Below are positions 1 through 6,204 of a stretch of 30,335 nucleotides of DNA, piece by piece; the first letter of the stretch is position 1, and the number at the start of each line of letters is the position of its first letter. The position numbers were made by a program, and so were the translations under genes. The notes under the pieces were generated by a model. That model did no database searches. It was not told the DNA's origin and worked only from the letters and a program-made list of their open reading frames with translations. The stretch spans positions 1 to 30,335 of the forward strand of contig DASZOC010000052.1 in the NCBI GenBank assembly GCA_035550975.1, written 5' to 3'. Source of the DNA: DASZOC01 sp035550975. GTDB taxonomy: Bacteria; Actinomycetota; CADDZG01; WHSQ01.

Positions 1-330
1 CTTCAAGAAAGAGCACGTACGTCGAGCGTTGTGGCTACTGCCGCAACTCAAACCACGGATGGAACCGAACGAGTTCCTCGAGGTAGTAAAGCGTGTGGAT
101 GGTTTCTCATCCCTAAACTATTCGAAGACGAAGCGGATCACCGCCGAAGATGTTGAGCAGCATCTTCGTAGCAAGGGATTACTGGCCCCCGTATCGACTT
201 CCTTGTTCCAGCTCGAACAAGGGGATGGAGTTTCTCTGCCGCAAGGCAAATCTATGACTCCATAACACGCCGGCCCCCTGAAAAGGGGTGAAGGTATAGT
301 CAGTGCCCTCAGTAATGGGGGATCAACATG
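1..330 (+). mobile_element. Group I intron (3' part) in the 23S rRNA gene
   Basis: The window begins inside an intron that interrupts 23S rRNA. Conserved rRNA sequence resumes abruptly at 331 with CGTGAGACAG. The base before it is G330, as expected for the terminal guanosine of a group I intron. Core elements are visible. A P7 3'-strand (S-like) element AAGGTATAGTC lies at 291-301. A P7 5' candidate GACT at 256-259 can pair with AGTC at 298-301. A P8-type hairpin has CCCC at 275-278 and GGGG at 285-288. A P9-type hairpin at 306-321 has six base pairs closed by a GTAA (GNRA) tetraloop. The junction corresponds to E. coli position about 2593, the site of the C. reinhardtii chloroplast intron encoding I-CreI. 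The 5' half (P1, guide sequence, P3-P6) is outside the window. GC over 1-240 is about 52% by hand count, below the flanking genes. The intron class is well supported; subgroup and splicing activity are not determined. Confidence 0.88.
2..265 (+). CDS. LAGLIDADG homing endonuclease, I-CreI-like (C-terminal part)
   Basis: This is an open frame running in from the left edge, so the true start and the LAGLIDADG motif are not in the window. The 87 visible residues match my recollection of the I-CreI C-terminus. FLEV, a VD pair, then LN-SKT followed by a T/S-rich E-V segment occur in the same order and spacing as PDKFLEV...VD...LNDSKT in I-CreI. Such enzymes cut the intronless 23S allele and drive intron homing; single-motif members act as homodimers. 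The match in both protein family and insertion site is mutually reinforcing. The protein continues about 30 residues past the region of similarity (GLLAPV onward) and ends at TAA 263-265, inside the intron's catalytic core, so coding and ribozyme sequence overlap. No frameshift is visible in this part. Confidence 0.88.
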   Translation, partial: FKKEHVRRALWLLPQLKPRMEPNEFLEVVKRVDGFSSLNYSKTKRITAEDVEQHLRSKGLLAPVSTSLFQLEQGDGVSLPQGKSMTP

Positions 331-638
331 CGTGAGACAGTTCGGTCCCTATCCTCCGCGGGCGTAGGAAACTTGACGGGAGCTGTCCCTAGTACGAGAG
401 GACCGGGACGGACGCACCTCTAGTGTGACAGTTGTCGTGCCAACGGCACGCTGTTTAGCTACGTGCGGACCGGATAAGCGCTGAAAGCATCTAAGTGCGA
501 AGCCGACCTCAAGATGAGATCTCTCACCGGGTCAACCGGGTAAGGCCCCTTGCTAGACGACAAGGTTGATAGGCCGGAGCTGTAAGCACAGCAATGTGTT
601 CAGGCGACCGGTACTAATAGGCCGAGGGCTTGGTTTTG
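331..638 (+). rRNA. 23S ribosomal RNA, 3' exon
   Basis: The sequence matches the 3' end of bacterial 23S rRNA. It has the CGTGAGACAG peptidyl-transferase-region segment at 331, the sarcin-ricin loop AGTACGAGAGGACC at 391-404, the AAGCATCTAAG motif near 485-495, and the terminal GGTACTAAT at 610-618. The 3' end is placed about 20 nt past GGTACTAAT by analogy with E. coli, so it is accurate to a few bases. The exon is intact and conserved, consistent with a functional gene once the intron is removed. Confidence 0.95.
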
Positions 639-760
639 CTCGCGCTCGCTCTGGAGCGTTCAAGGTTCCAGAAGAACTGTCGGCCGTCGCCCCCGTGGGC
701 GGCGAGCCGCAGGGTCTTCGACAGAAGCAGTGACAACCGAATAGATAGCTATGACCTAGG
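639..760 (+). other. 23S-5S internal transcribed spacer
   Basis: This is the roughly 120-nt spacer between 23S and 5S, with no tRNA in it. It contains a nested inverted repeat. The inner stem pairs 685-692 with 697-704 (eight pairs, one G-U, loop CCGT), and the outer stem pairs CTGTCG (677-682) with CGACAG (719-724). A stem here could guide processing of the precursor; that role is inferred from position. Confidence 0.6.
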
Positions 761-880
761 TTTCCGGTGGCCATAGCGAGGGGGAACCACCTGGTCCCAT
801 TCCGAACCCAGAAGTTAAGCCCCTCAGCGCCGATGGTACTGCCCTGGAGACGGGGTGGGAGAGTAGGTCGCCGCCGGGAT
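761..880 (+). rRNA. rrf: 5S ribosomal RNA
   Basis: This is a canonical 5S rRNA. It contains GGCCATAGCGAGGGGGAA, then CATTCCGAACCCAGAAGTTAAG, then GGTGGGAGAGTAGGTCGCCGCC. Helix I is formed by 762-771 with 870-879, including two G-U pairs. Length is about 120 nt. The ends are set by the terminal helix and may be off by one or two bases. Confidence 0.96.
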
Positions 881-888
881 TATTCACA

Positions 889-918
889 GAAGAAGCCGCC
901 TGTATGGGCGGCTTCTTC
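889..918 (+). terminator. rRNA operon hairpin terminator
   Basis: A perfect 12-bp stem pairs GAAGAAGCCGCC at 889-900 with its complement at 907-918, around the loop TGTATG. It lies about 9 nt after the 5S end. There is no clear U-tract after it, as is usual for actinobacterial hairpin terminators. Confidence 0.85.
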
Positions 919-933
919 GCGTCCCGGGTCCCT

Positions 934-939
934 TAATCT
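934..939 (+). promoter_or_regulatory. Candidate -10 (TAATCT) for the TPR gene
   Basis: TAATCT fits the actinobacterial TANNNT consensus and lies 9 nt before the ATG at 949. That would give a leaderless or nearly leaderless transcript. No Shine-Dalgarno sequence is visible. It lies just past the rRNA terminator, where a new promoter is expected. Confidence 0.4.
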
Positions 940-948
940 CTGACGTCC

Positions 949-1698
949 ATGCCGCCCAACGAGAAGAGGCCCCAGCGCCTCGACGCGCGGGACCCAAAAG
1001 CCCACAGGGGCCAACCGGCTCGCCGGTCGAGGCCTCGGCGCGTCGAGGAGCGACCCGAGAAGCCGCGCGCCGAGCTCTCGAAAGCGATCCTCCAGGAGCT
1101 CCACGCGACCGCGCGGCCCGGCAAGGGCGAGATCCTCGTCAAGGTGTTCGCCGAAGCTGCCGCGGCGTACATGGAAGAGGACTACGACGAGGCGATCCGC
1201 CTAGGAGAACAGGCCAAGCACATCGCGCTGCGATCGTCGGCCGCGCGTGAGTTGCTGGGGCTCGCGTACTACCGGGTGGGGAAGTGGAACGAGGCCGCCA
1301 AGGAGCTCACGACCTTCAGGAGGATCTCCGGCTCGACCGAGCAGAATCCCGTCATCGCCGACTGTTATCGAGCGCTGGGAAAGCCGGACAAGGCGGTCGA
1401 GATCTGCGCCGATATCGACCGGAAGGCCGTCGACCCAGCGGTCTACTACGAAGGCGTGATCGTGGCCGCGGGCGCCCTCGCGGATCAGGATCGCCTCGAC
1501 GACGCGATCACGCTCCTAGGACGACTGGACCTACGTCCGGAGGTGGCGGCCGAGCATCACCTACGTGCGTGGTACGCCCTGGCGGACCTGCTCGAGCGCA
1601 AGGGCCGCTTCACTCAAGCCCGCGAGTGGTTCGAGGCCGTCGCCGGAGCGGACGCGGATATGACCGACGCCACGGACCGCCTGAAGAAGCTCTCCTGA
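949..1698 (+). CDS. TPR-repeat protein (Rv1691-like)
   Basis: This 249-aa soluble protein has a very basic, Arg/Pro-rich N-terminus (about residues 1-45) followed by tetratricopeptide helices. TPR-like signatures include AAAAYMEEDYDEAIRLGEQA (about 67-86), ELLGLAYYRVGKWNEAAKEL (about 100-119), CYRALGKPDKAVEIC and LADLLERKGRFTQAREWF. TPRs mediate protein-protein interaction and no catalytic site is seen. M. tuberculosis Rv1691 is a TPR protein of nearly the same length directly ahead of the HAD phosphatase-tlyA-nadK-recN run. Here the matching HAD gene lies about 11.5 kb further on, so the ancestral neighbourhood appears split. The ATG at 949 is chosen because a -10-like hexamer lies just upstream. 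A strong hairpin follows the stop. Confidence 0.82.
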   Translation: MPPNEKRPQRLDARDPKAHRGQPARRSRPRRVEERPEKPRAELSKAILQELHATARPGKGEILVKVFAEAAAAYMEEDYDEAIRLGEQAKHIALRSSAARELLGLAYYRVGKWNEAAKELTTFRRISGSTEQNPVIADCYRALGKPDKAVEICADIDRKAVDPAVYYEGVIVAAGALADQDRLDDAITLLGRLDLRPEVAAEHHLRAWYALADLLERKGRFTQAREWFEAVAGADADMTDATDRLKKLS

Positions 1699-1703
1699 CG
1701 CGC

Positions 1704-1730
1704 CGAAGCCCACCGGCGAGGTGGGCTTCG
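1704..1730. terminator. Bidirectional hairpin terminator between convergent genes
   Basis: A perfect 11-bp inverted repeat pairs CGAAGCCCACC at 1704-1714 with GGTGGGCTTCG at 1720-1730, around a 5-nt loop. It starts 5 nt after the stop of the TPR gene and lies 30 nt past the stop of the oppositely oriented secreted-protein gene. It could serve both. Confidence 0.78.
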
Positions 1731-1760
1731 AGGTGGAACTCTGAGGATCGGTTGCGGCGC

Positions 1761-2279
1761 CTAGCGCTTCTTCTTCTTGGGCGGGGCGGCCGTGTAGGTG
1801 AAGTCGGCGTCGTAGCCGGTGCCCACACCGAGGCAGACGAGCACCAGTGTGGAAGTCGGAGGCACGGTGCCTTCTTCCCCGCCGGGCTCCCGCGTCAGGT
1901 ACGAGCCGGTCTCCATGATCCCGCCCTGCTGTGCCGGGTCCGCGGGATCCACCTTGCCGGGGTCGGCGTAGAACGTCATGTCCAGGTCCTCGGTACCGGC
2001 GCCGCCGCCGGTCACCTCGAGCTTGAACTTTCCGCCCCAGGTCGTCTTGTCGATCTCGAAGATGTCGCCGAAGGGTCCGGCCGTCGTGCCCTGGCTGAAG
2101 ATCCAGAACCGACGCGGCCAACCGGTCCAGCAGCCCTCGGTGACGGCGCCGTTCGGTCCGGGCCCGGGCAGCATGACGTTGCCCTCGTACTTCTGGGGGC
2201 CGGGGGCCGCCTGGGCACCGAGCGGAGCGAGCGCAGCTACGAGCGACAGAGCAAGAAGGGCAACGATCACGCGTTTCAT
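1761..2279 (-). CDS. Small secreted protein with basic C-terminal tail
   Basis: This 172-aa product has a clear Sec signal peptide: MKR, a hydrophobic core, and likely cleavage after GAQA near residue 24. The mature part is rich in Gly, Pro, Thr and aromatics and has two cysteines (GCWTGWP and LVCLGV). The predicted composition suggests a compact beta-rich extracellular domain. It ends in PPKKKKR, an unusual cationic tail for a secreted protein. I do not recognise the family. The start is firm: an AGGAGG ribosome-binding site (2285-2290 on the opposite strand) lies 5 nt ahead of the ATG. It follows the MBL-fold gene on the same strand after about 49 bp, so the two may be co-transcribed. Confidence 0.75.
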   Translation of the reverse strand: MKRVIVALLALSLVAALAPLGAQAAPGPQKYEGNVMLPGPGPNGAVTEGCWTGWPRRFWIFSQGTTAGPFGDIFEIDKTTWGGKFKLEVTGGGAGTEDLDMTFYADPGKVDPADPAQQGGIMETGSYLTREPGGEEGTVPPTSTLVLVCLGVGTGYDADFTYTAAPPKKKKR

Positions 2280-2328
2280 CTGGGCCTCCTAGTTTCAGGT
2301 CTGGAGCAAGGTTTCGCCGGGAGCGGGG

Positions 2329-3255
2329 TTATTCCTGCGCTGCGACGCCCTCGGTCTTCGCCAGATAGCGCATATAGCCCATCGTGTTCATGCGATAGGA
2401 GCTGGTCTGCTCCATCTTCGCGCGGGCCGCGGGCGACAGGGTGTCCTCCAGCGCGGCGGATGCCGCGGCCCGGACCCGTTCCGTCACGTCGTCGAGGTCG
2501 GTGCTGTGACGGCGGGCGTCACGGACCCAATCCGCCCACGTGTGGATCGCGTCGATCGCCTCGTCGCAGAACTCCGAGACACCCAGTGGTCTTGCCCCCT
2601 GGTCATGGGGGCCGTAGTGGGTCGGCCACAGCGTGGTCGGTTCCAGGGCTCGCAACCTCTCGATCGATCCCACCGCGGTCTCGATGTCGAACTCGGGGGG
2701 TGGAGAAGTCGGTCGGATCACTCCTATGTCCGGCAATCTGACGCCGATAGCGTCTCCGGCGAAGAGGTCGCCCTCGTCACTCAGGAACGAGTGATGGTGT
2801 GACGCGTGCCCCGGCGTCTCCACGGCCGTCAACGTGATCCCGCCGAGGCCGAAGACATCACCGTCCTCGATCACCTCTATCCGCTCGACCGGAAGCGGAT
2901 CGACGCCTCCCCAGAGCTGCTCCATGGCGTCTCCGTAGATACGGGACGCGCTCGACCACAACTTCGAGGGGTCGACGAGATGAGGCGCACCGATCTCGTG
3001 CACTCCGATCCTTGCTTCCGGGTAGCGTTGCGCCAGCGTCCCGGCCGCTCCTGCATGATCGAGGTGGATGTGGGTCACGAAGATCCAATCGATCTGCTCG
3101 ACCCCCGCCGCCTCTAGGCCTGCGAAGACGTTCTCGACATATGACTTCGGCCCCGTCTCGATCAGAGCGGTCTTCTCAGAGCCGCGGATGAGATGCGCGG
3201 CCGTCAGGCCGTCGTGCCCGTGCATCTTCGTGTCTATCAGGACAGGTGCGGTCAT
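2329..3255 (-). CDS. Metallo-beta-lactamase-fold hydrolase
   Basis: This 308-aa protein of the MBL superfamily shows the motif THIHLDHAG (residues 61-69), giving metal ligands H62, H64, D66 and H67. A PGHASHH motif supplies a further His, FAGDAIG supplies the bridging Asp, and PTHYGPH supplies the last His. All ligands for a binuclear centre are present, so it should be an active hydrolase. The substrate cannot be told; hydroxyacylglutathione-hydrolase-like and lactonase-like members look similar. A helical region follows the core (about 235-300). I place the start at MTAPVLIDTK because the longer open frame would run into the divergent lipid-kinase gene, and an AAGGGA-type ribosome-binding site precedes this ATG. 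Confidence 0.88.
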   Translation of the reverse strand: MTAPVLIDTKMHGHDGLTAAHLIRGSEKTALIETGPKSYVENVFAGLEAAGVEQIDWIFVTHIHLDHAGAAGTLAQRYPEARIGVHEIGAPHLVDPSKLWSSASRIYGDAMEQLWGGVDPLPVERIEVIEDGDVFGLGGITLTAVETPGHASHHHSFLSDEGDLFAGDAIGVRLPDIGVIRPTSPPPEFDIETAVGSIERLRALEPTTLWPTHYGPHDQGARPLGVSEFCDEAIDAIHTWADWVRDARRHSTDLDDVTERVRAAASAALEDTLSPAARAKMEQTSSYRMNTMGYMRYLAKTEGVAAQE

Positions 3256-3277
3256 GAGGTCCCTTGTCCGGGGCCGG

Positions 3278-3283
3278 TACTGT
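3278..3283 (+). promoter_or_regulatory. Leaderless -10 (TACTGT) for the lipid kinase gene
   Basis: TACTGT fits TANNNT and ends 6 nt before the ATG at 3290. That places the transcription start at or next to the start codon. No Shine-Dalgarno is visible, consistent with leaderless expression and supporting the chosen start. Confidence 0.5.
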
Positions 3284-3289
3284 GCCGGG

Positions 3290-4210
3290 ATGATAACGGC
3301 GTCGCGCAGGGCTTCGGCCGTTCTGATCGTGAATCCGTACGCGGGGCGGTTGAGCCCGGCGTCGCGGGAACAGGTCATCGAGGCGCTGCGCGCGCGCTTC
3401 CGGTTGGAGGGGTTCTCGACCACCGCACGCGGGGCTGCCATCGCGATCGCCCGCGAAGCAGCCGACAGCGGCGCCGAGATGGTCATCGCGTTCGGAGGTG
3501 ACGGACATGTCAACGAGGTGGCGAACGGGCTTGCCGGAACCGGCTGTCAACTAGGGATCGTCCCCGGCGGCACCATGAACGTTTTCTCTCGCGCTCTTGG
3601 GCTCCCGCTCGATCCGTTCGACGCGGTCGGCCGGCTGCACGAGCAGGTCGGAGCCCCGCCGAGGAAGGTCTCCCTCGGACGGATGGACGAGCGCTACTTC
3701 ACCTTCTCCGCAGGGTGCGGTTTCGACGCGGAGGCGGCCGAGCTCGTCGAGCGCGACCTTCCGGCGAAGCGAAGGTTCGGGGAGATCTTCTTCTACTGGA
3801 GCGCTTTCCGGGTGCTGGCAACGAGCTATCGCCACCGTGCTGCGTCGATGACCGTGCGCGGAGCGTTCGGTGACCACGCCGTCGCCATGGCGATCGCCTG
3901 CAACGCCGGACCGTATGCCTACCTGAAGGGGAGGTCGATCCACCTCGCGCCGGAGGTGCGCCTCGACGGGGGTCTCGATCTGTTCGCTCTGAAGAGGATG
4001 CGCATCGAGGCGCTTCCCGTGTACGCGTGGCGCTGTGTCGTCAGCGGGGACCTCGTGCACCACCGGGATGCGTTCTACCGGACCGGGCTGGACACGTTCG
4101 AGATCGTCGCGGATGAGCCGTTCCATCGGCACGTGGACGGCGAACCGCTGCCGACCTCCTCGTCTGCCCGTTTCTCTATCGAGCACGACGTGCTGTCGGT
4201 GAAGGCGTGA
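3290..4210 (+). CDS. Diacylglycerol kinase family lipid kinase (YegS/DagK-like)
   Basis: This 306-aa protein has the DAGK catalytic fold. VNPYAG lies at residues 14-19, the nucleotide-binding GGDGHVNEVANGL begins at 69, and GGTMNVFSRALG begins at 93 (family form GTxNxFAR). The C-terminal beta domain ends with HVDGEP, typical of the fold. Such enzymes phosphorylate diacylglycerol or a related lipid at the membrane using ATP; the precise substrate is unknown. The start at 3290 is preferred over an in-frame ATG at 3254, which would overlap the divergent MBL gene start, and a -10-like hexamer lies just ahead. The 3' end overlaps the next gene by 4 bp (GTGA), implying translational coupling. Confidence 0.9.
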   Translation: MITASRRASAVLIVNPYAGRLSPASREQVIEALRARFRLEGFSTTARGAAIAIAREAADSGAEMVIAFGGDGHVNEVANGLAGTGCQLGIVPGGTMNVFSRALGLPLDPFDAVGRLHEQVGAPPRKVSLGRMDERYFTFSAGCGFDAEAAELVERDLPAKRRFGEIFFYWSAFRVLATSYRHRAASMTVRGAFGDHAVAMAIACNAGPYAYLKGRSIHLAPEVRLDGGLDLFALKRMRIEALPVYAWRCVVSGDLVHHRDAFYRTGLDTFEIVADEPFHRHVDGEPLPTSSSARFSIEHDVLSVKA

Positions 4211-4689
4211 GCCTTCTGCTCGTCGACCCTCCGGTGGCCGCCGGCGAAGCCACCGTGCGACATCTGCTCGGTGAGGGGGACGAAGTCCGCGTTCTCGTTC
4301 GGAACAAGGATCACGGCGGAACGTGGAAGGCCGCGGGAGCGCATGTCGCTGCAGGTGACCCGTCGGACGAGGACCTGGTCGAGCGCGCGTGCCAGAACGT
4401 CCGCACGATCGTCGTGTTCGGAACGCCCGGCCCCGCGTTGCTGACCGGAGCCCGAGCAGCCGGTGTCGGCCGCGTGATCTCGGTGACGGCAAGCCCTATA
4501 GAGACGGTCGAGGACCTCGAGCACGTGGCGCTTGTAGTCGGCCGCAGGTGGTGGCCGAGGTCCGGGCGCAGCCACGAAGACGTGGCGGTCGCCATCAGCG
4601 CCGCCGACGACATCGTGACGGTTCCGCACGGGCCGGTCCATCTCGGCGAGGCGCGCGGGTGGCGATCGTTGAAGCTAGAGCCGCGTTAG
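4207..4689 (+). CDS. Short NAD(P)-binding (NmrA/SDR-like) protein, degenerate
   Basis: This 160-aa product has an atypical-SDR/NmrA-like layout: a beta strand, a helix with VRHLLGEGDEVRVLVRN, a GAHVAAGDPSDEDL segment and a strand TIVVFG. However, the glycine-rich cofactor loop expected near residue 8 (TGxxGxxG) reads DPPVAAGEAT. The protein is also only about half the usual length and lacks an obvious catalytic YxxxK. It may bind nucleotide weakly or have a structural role; I infer no enzyme activity. The GTG start overlaps the lipid kinase stop, so the two are probably an operon. Its stop (4687-4689) overlaps the convergent livF stop by 4 bp. Confidence 0.68.
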   Translation: MSLLLVDPPVAAGEATVRHLLGEGDEVRVLVRNKDHGGTWKAAGAHVAAGDPSDEDLVERACQNVRTIVVFGTPGPALLTGARAAGVGRVISVTASPIETVEDLEHVALVVGRRWWPRSGRSHEDVAVAISAADDIVTVPHGPVHLGEARGWRSLKLEPR

Positions 4690-5402
4690 GCCGTCATCCC
4701 GAGATAAGCCTCTTGGATCTGCGCGTAGTTGAGCCCTCGCTCGCTCGTGCCCGAGTAGATGAGCGTCCCCTTCTCCATCACGAACGCGCGGTCCGCGATG
4801 TCGAGCACGCCCGCATTCTGCTCGACCATCAGCACCGTCGCACCATCGTTGTTGATGCGCTTCACGACCTCGAACACCGTCTGCGTCAGCTTCGGGGAGA
4901 GCCCCAGCGAGGCCTCGTCGATCAACAGCAGCTTCGGACGCGCCATCAGTCCCCGGGCGATGGCCAGCATCTGCTGTTCTCCACCCGAGAGCGTTCCGGC
5001 GAGCTGTGTCCACCGCTCGCGTAACCTCGGGAAGTACTCGACCGCACGCTCCACGGTCTCGCGGGTCTCCTTGCGCTCCTTCTTGTAGGGCCACGCGCCG
5101 AGGCGCAGGTTCTGGGCCACCGTGAGCTGCGGGAAGACGTGACGTCCCTCGGGGACGAGCACGACCCCTTCGGAGACGAGCTTGCGAGGATCCGTGCCGG
5201 TGACGTCGGTGCCGGCGAACGTGACCGAGCCGGACCACGTCTTGATGAGGCCCGCGAGCGCCAGGACCGTCGTCGTCTTGCCGGCTCCGTTGAGGCCGAG
5301 GAGCACCGCGGTCTCGCCTTCTTCGACGTCGAACGAGATCCCTTGCAGGACGGGCAGCGAGCCGTAGCCCGTCTTCAGGTCACGGACCTCAAGCAGGGAC
5401 AT
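4686..5402 (-). CDS. livF: Branched-chain amino acid ABC transporter ATPase LivF
   Basis: This 238-aa ABC ATPase is the expected length for LivF. Walker A reads GLNGAGKTT (residues 36-44), the signature is LSGGEQQ, Walker B is LLLIDEAS, and the H-loop position reads MVEQN. It would power high-affinity uptake of branched-chain amino acids or related amides with LivG at the cytoplasmic face. Minor departures from the textbook form are L for P in Walker A and DEA instead of DEP after Walker B; both look tolerable. It is the last gene of the operon and overlaps livG by 14 bp, so it is translationally coupled. Its 3' end overlaps the convergent NAD(P)-binding gene. Confidence 0.93.
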   Translation of the reverse strand: MSLLEVRDLKTGYGSLPVLQGISFDVEEGETAVLLGLNGAGKTTTVLALAGLIKTWSGSVTFAGTDVTGTDPRKLVSEGVVLVPEGRHVFPQLTVAQNLRLGAWPYKKERKETRETVERAVEYFPRLRERWTQLAGTLSGGEQQMLAIARGLMARPKLLLIDEASLGLSPKLTQTVFEVVKRINNDGATVLMVEQNAGVLDIADRAFVMEKGTLIYSGTSERGLNYAQIQEAYLGMTA

Positions 5403-6204
5403 CGGTCGGGATCTCCTCCTCCGAGCTCGCTTCTTCGGTTGCGCTTCCGCCGAGGTACGCGGCGATGACCTCGGGATGCTTCTGGACCTCTTTCGGCCGG
5501 CCCTCCGTCAGGACCTGCCCGAAGTTCAAGACGTACACGTAGTCGCAGACGTCGACGACGAGCGGTACGTGGTGCTCGATCATCAACACGGTCAGGTTCA
5601 GGGTCTTGCGGAGCTTCAGGAGCCGGTCCCCGAGGTCGTGTGCTTCGTCGGGACCCATCCCCGACGAAGGCTCGTCGAGCAGCAAGAGGTCGGGATCGGT
5701 CGCGAGGACCGTGGCGATCTCGATGAGCTTCAAGGTCCCGTACGGTAGCCCGTCCAGGTGCGAGTTCGCGAGATGACTCAGGTCGAGGAAATCGAGGACC
5801 TCCATCGCGTAGTTGCGGAGCCGGCGTTCCTCCGAGAACGTACGAGGAGCCCCGAGCAGTGCGCCGATCGCGCCGTAACCGATCCTCGGATGTTGCGCCA
5901 CCATGCAGTTCTCCAGGACAGTCAACCCGCCGACCAGGCCGATGTTCTGGAACGTCCGCCCGATGCCGAGCGCCACGCGCCGGTGCGTCGGAAGAAGAGA
6001 GATGTCGCGCTCGCGGTAGGTCACGGTCCCGCTGTTGGGCTGGTAAGCACCCATGATGCAGTTGAACAGCGTGGTCTTGCCGGCGCCGTTCGGCCCGATC
6101 AACCCGACGATCTCCCATTCGGGGACATCGACGTTGACGTTGTCCAACGCGACGAGGCCGCCGAAGCGGATCCCGAGGTCTTCGACCTTGAGGACCGACG
6201 TCAT
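5389..6204 (-). CDS. livG: Branched-chain amino acid ABC transporter ATPase LivG
   Basis: This 271-aa ABC ATPase has Walker A GPNGAGKTTLFN, Walker B LLLLDEPSSGM and the switch His in MIEHH. The long insertion between Walker A and signature, typical of LivG, is present. The signature region reads LPYGTLKLIEIA; family members usually show LPYGQQR or LSYG, so the TLK residues are notable though they keep the YG core. The C-terminus carries a short acidic tail (TEEASSEEE) after the conserved AYLG end. It partners LivF in the same transporter. The ATG overlaps the livM stop (ATGA) and its end overlaps livF. Confidence 0.93.
   Translation of the reverse strand: MTSVLKVEDLGIRFGGLVALDNVNVDVPEWEIVGLIGPNGAGKTTLFNCIMGAYQPNSGTVTYRERDISLLPTHRRVALGIGRTFQNIGLVGGLTVLENCMVAQHPRIGYGAIGALLGAPRTFSEERRLRNYAMEVLDFLDLSHLANSHLDGLPYGTLKLIEIATVLATDPDLLLLDEPSSGMGPDEAHDLGDRLLKLRKTLNLTVLMIEHHVPLVVDVCDYVYVLNFGQVLTEGRPKEVQKHPEVIAAYLGGSATEEASSEEEIPTDVPA

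Noticed and set aside
29..265. Independent 78-aa gene starting at TTG 29
   Set aside because: The frame stays open to the window's left edge and the residues before TTG continue the I-CreI-like alignment, so this is an internal codon of a longer protein.
639..760. tRNA in the 23S-5S spacer
   Set aside because: No cloverleaf, T-loop (GGTTCGAATC-like) or acceptor stem could be found; only nested hairpins are present.
1284..2741. 485-aa plus-strand frame across the TPR, secreted and MBL genes
   Set aside because: It crosses a terminator hairpin and three supported genes in wrong frames or strands and has no domain-like sequence.
3256..3513. N-terminal extension of the MBL-fold protein
   Set aside because: It would overlap the start of the lipid kinase gene, and the family-like N-terminus plus ribosome-binding site are at 3255.
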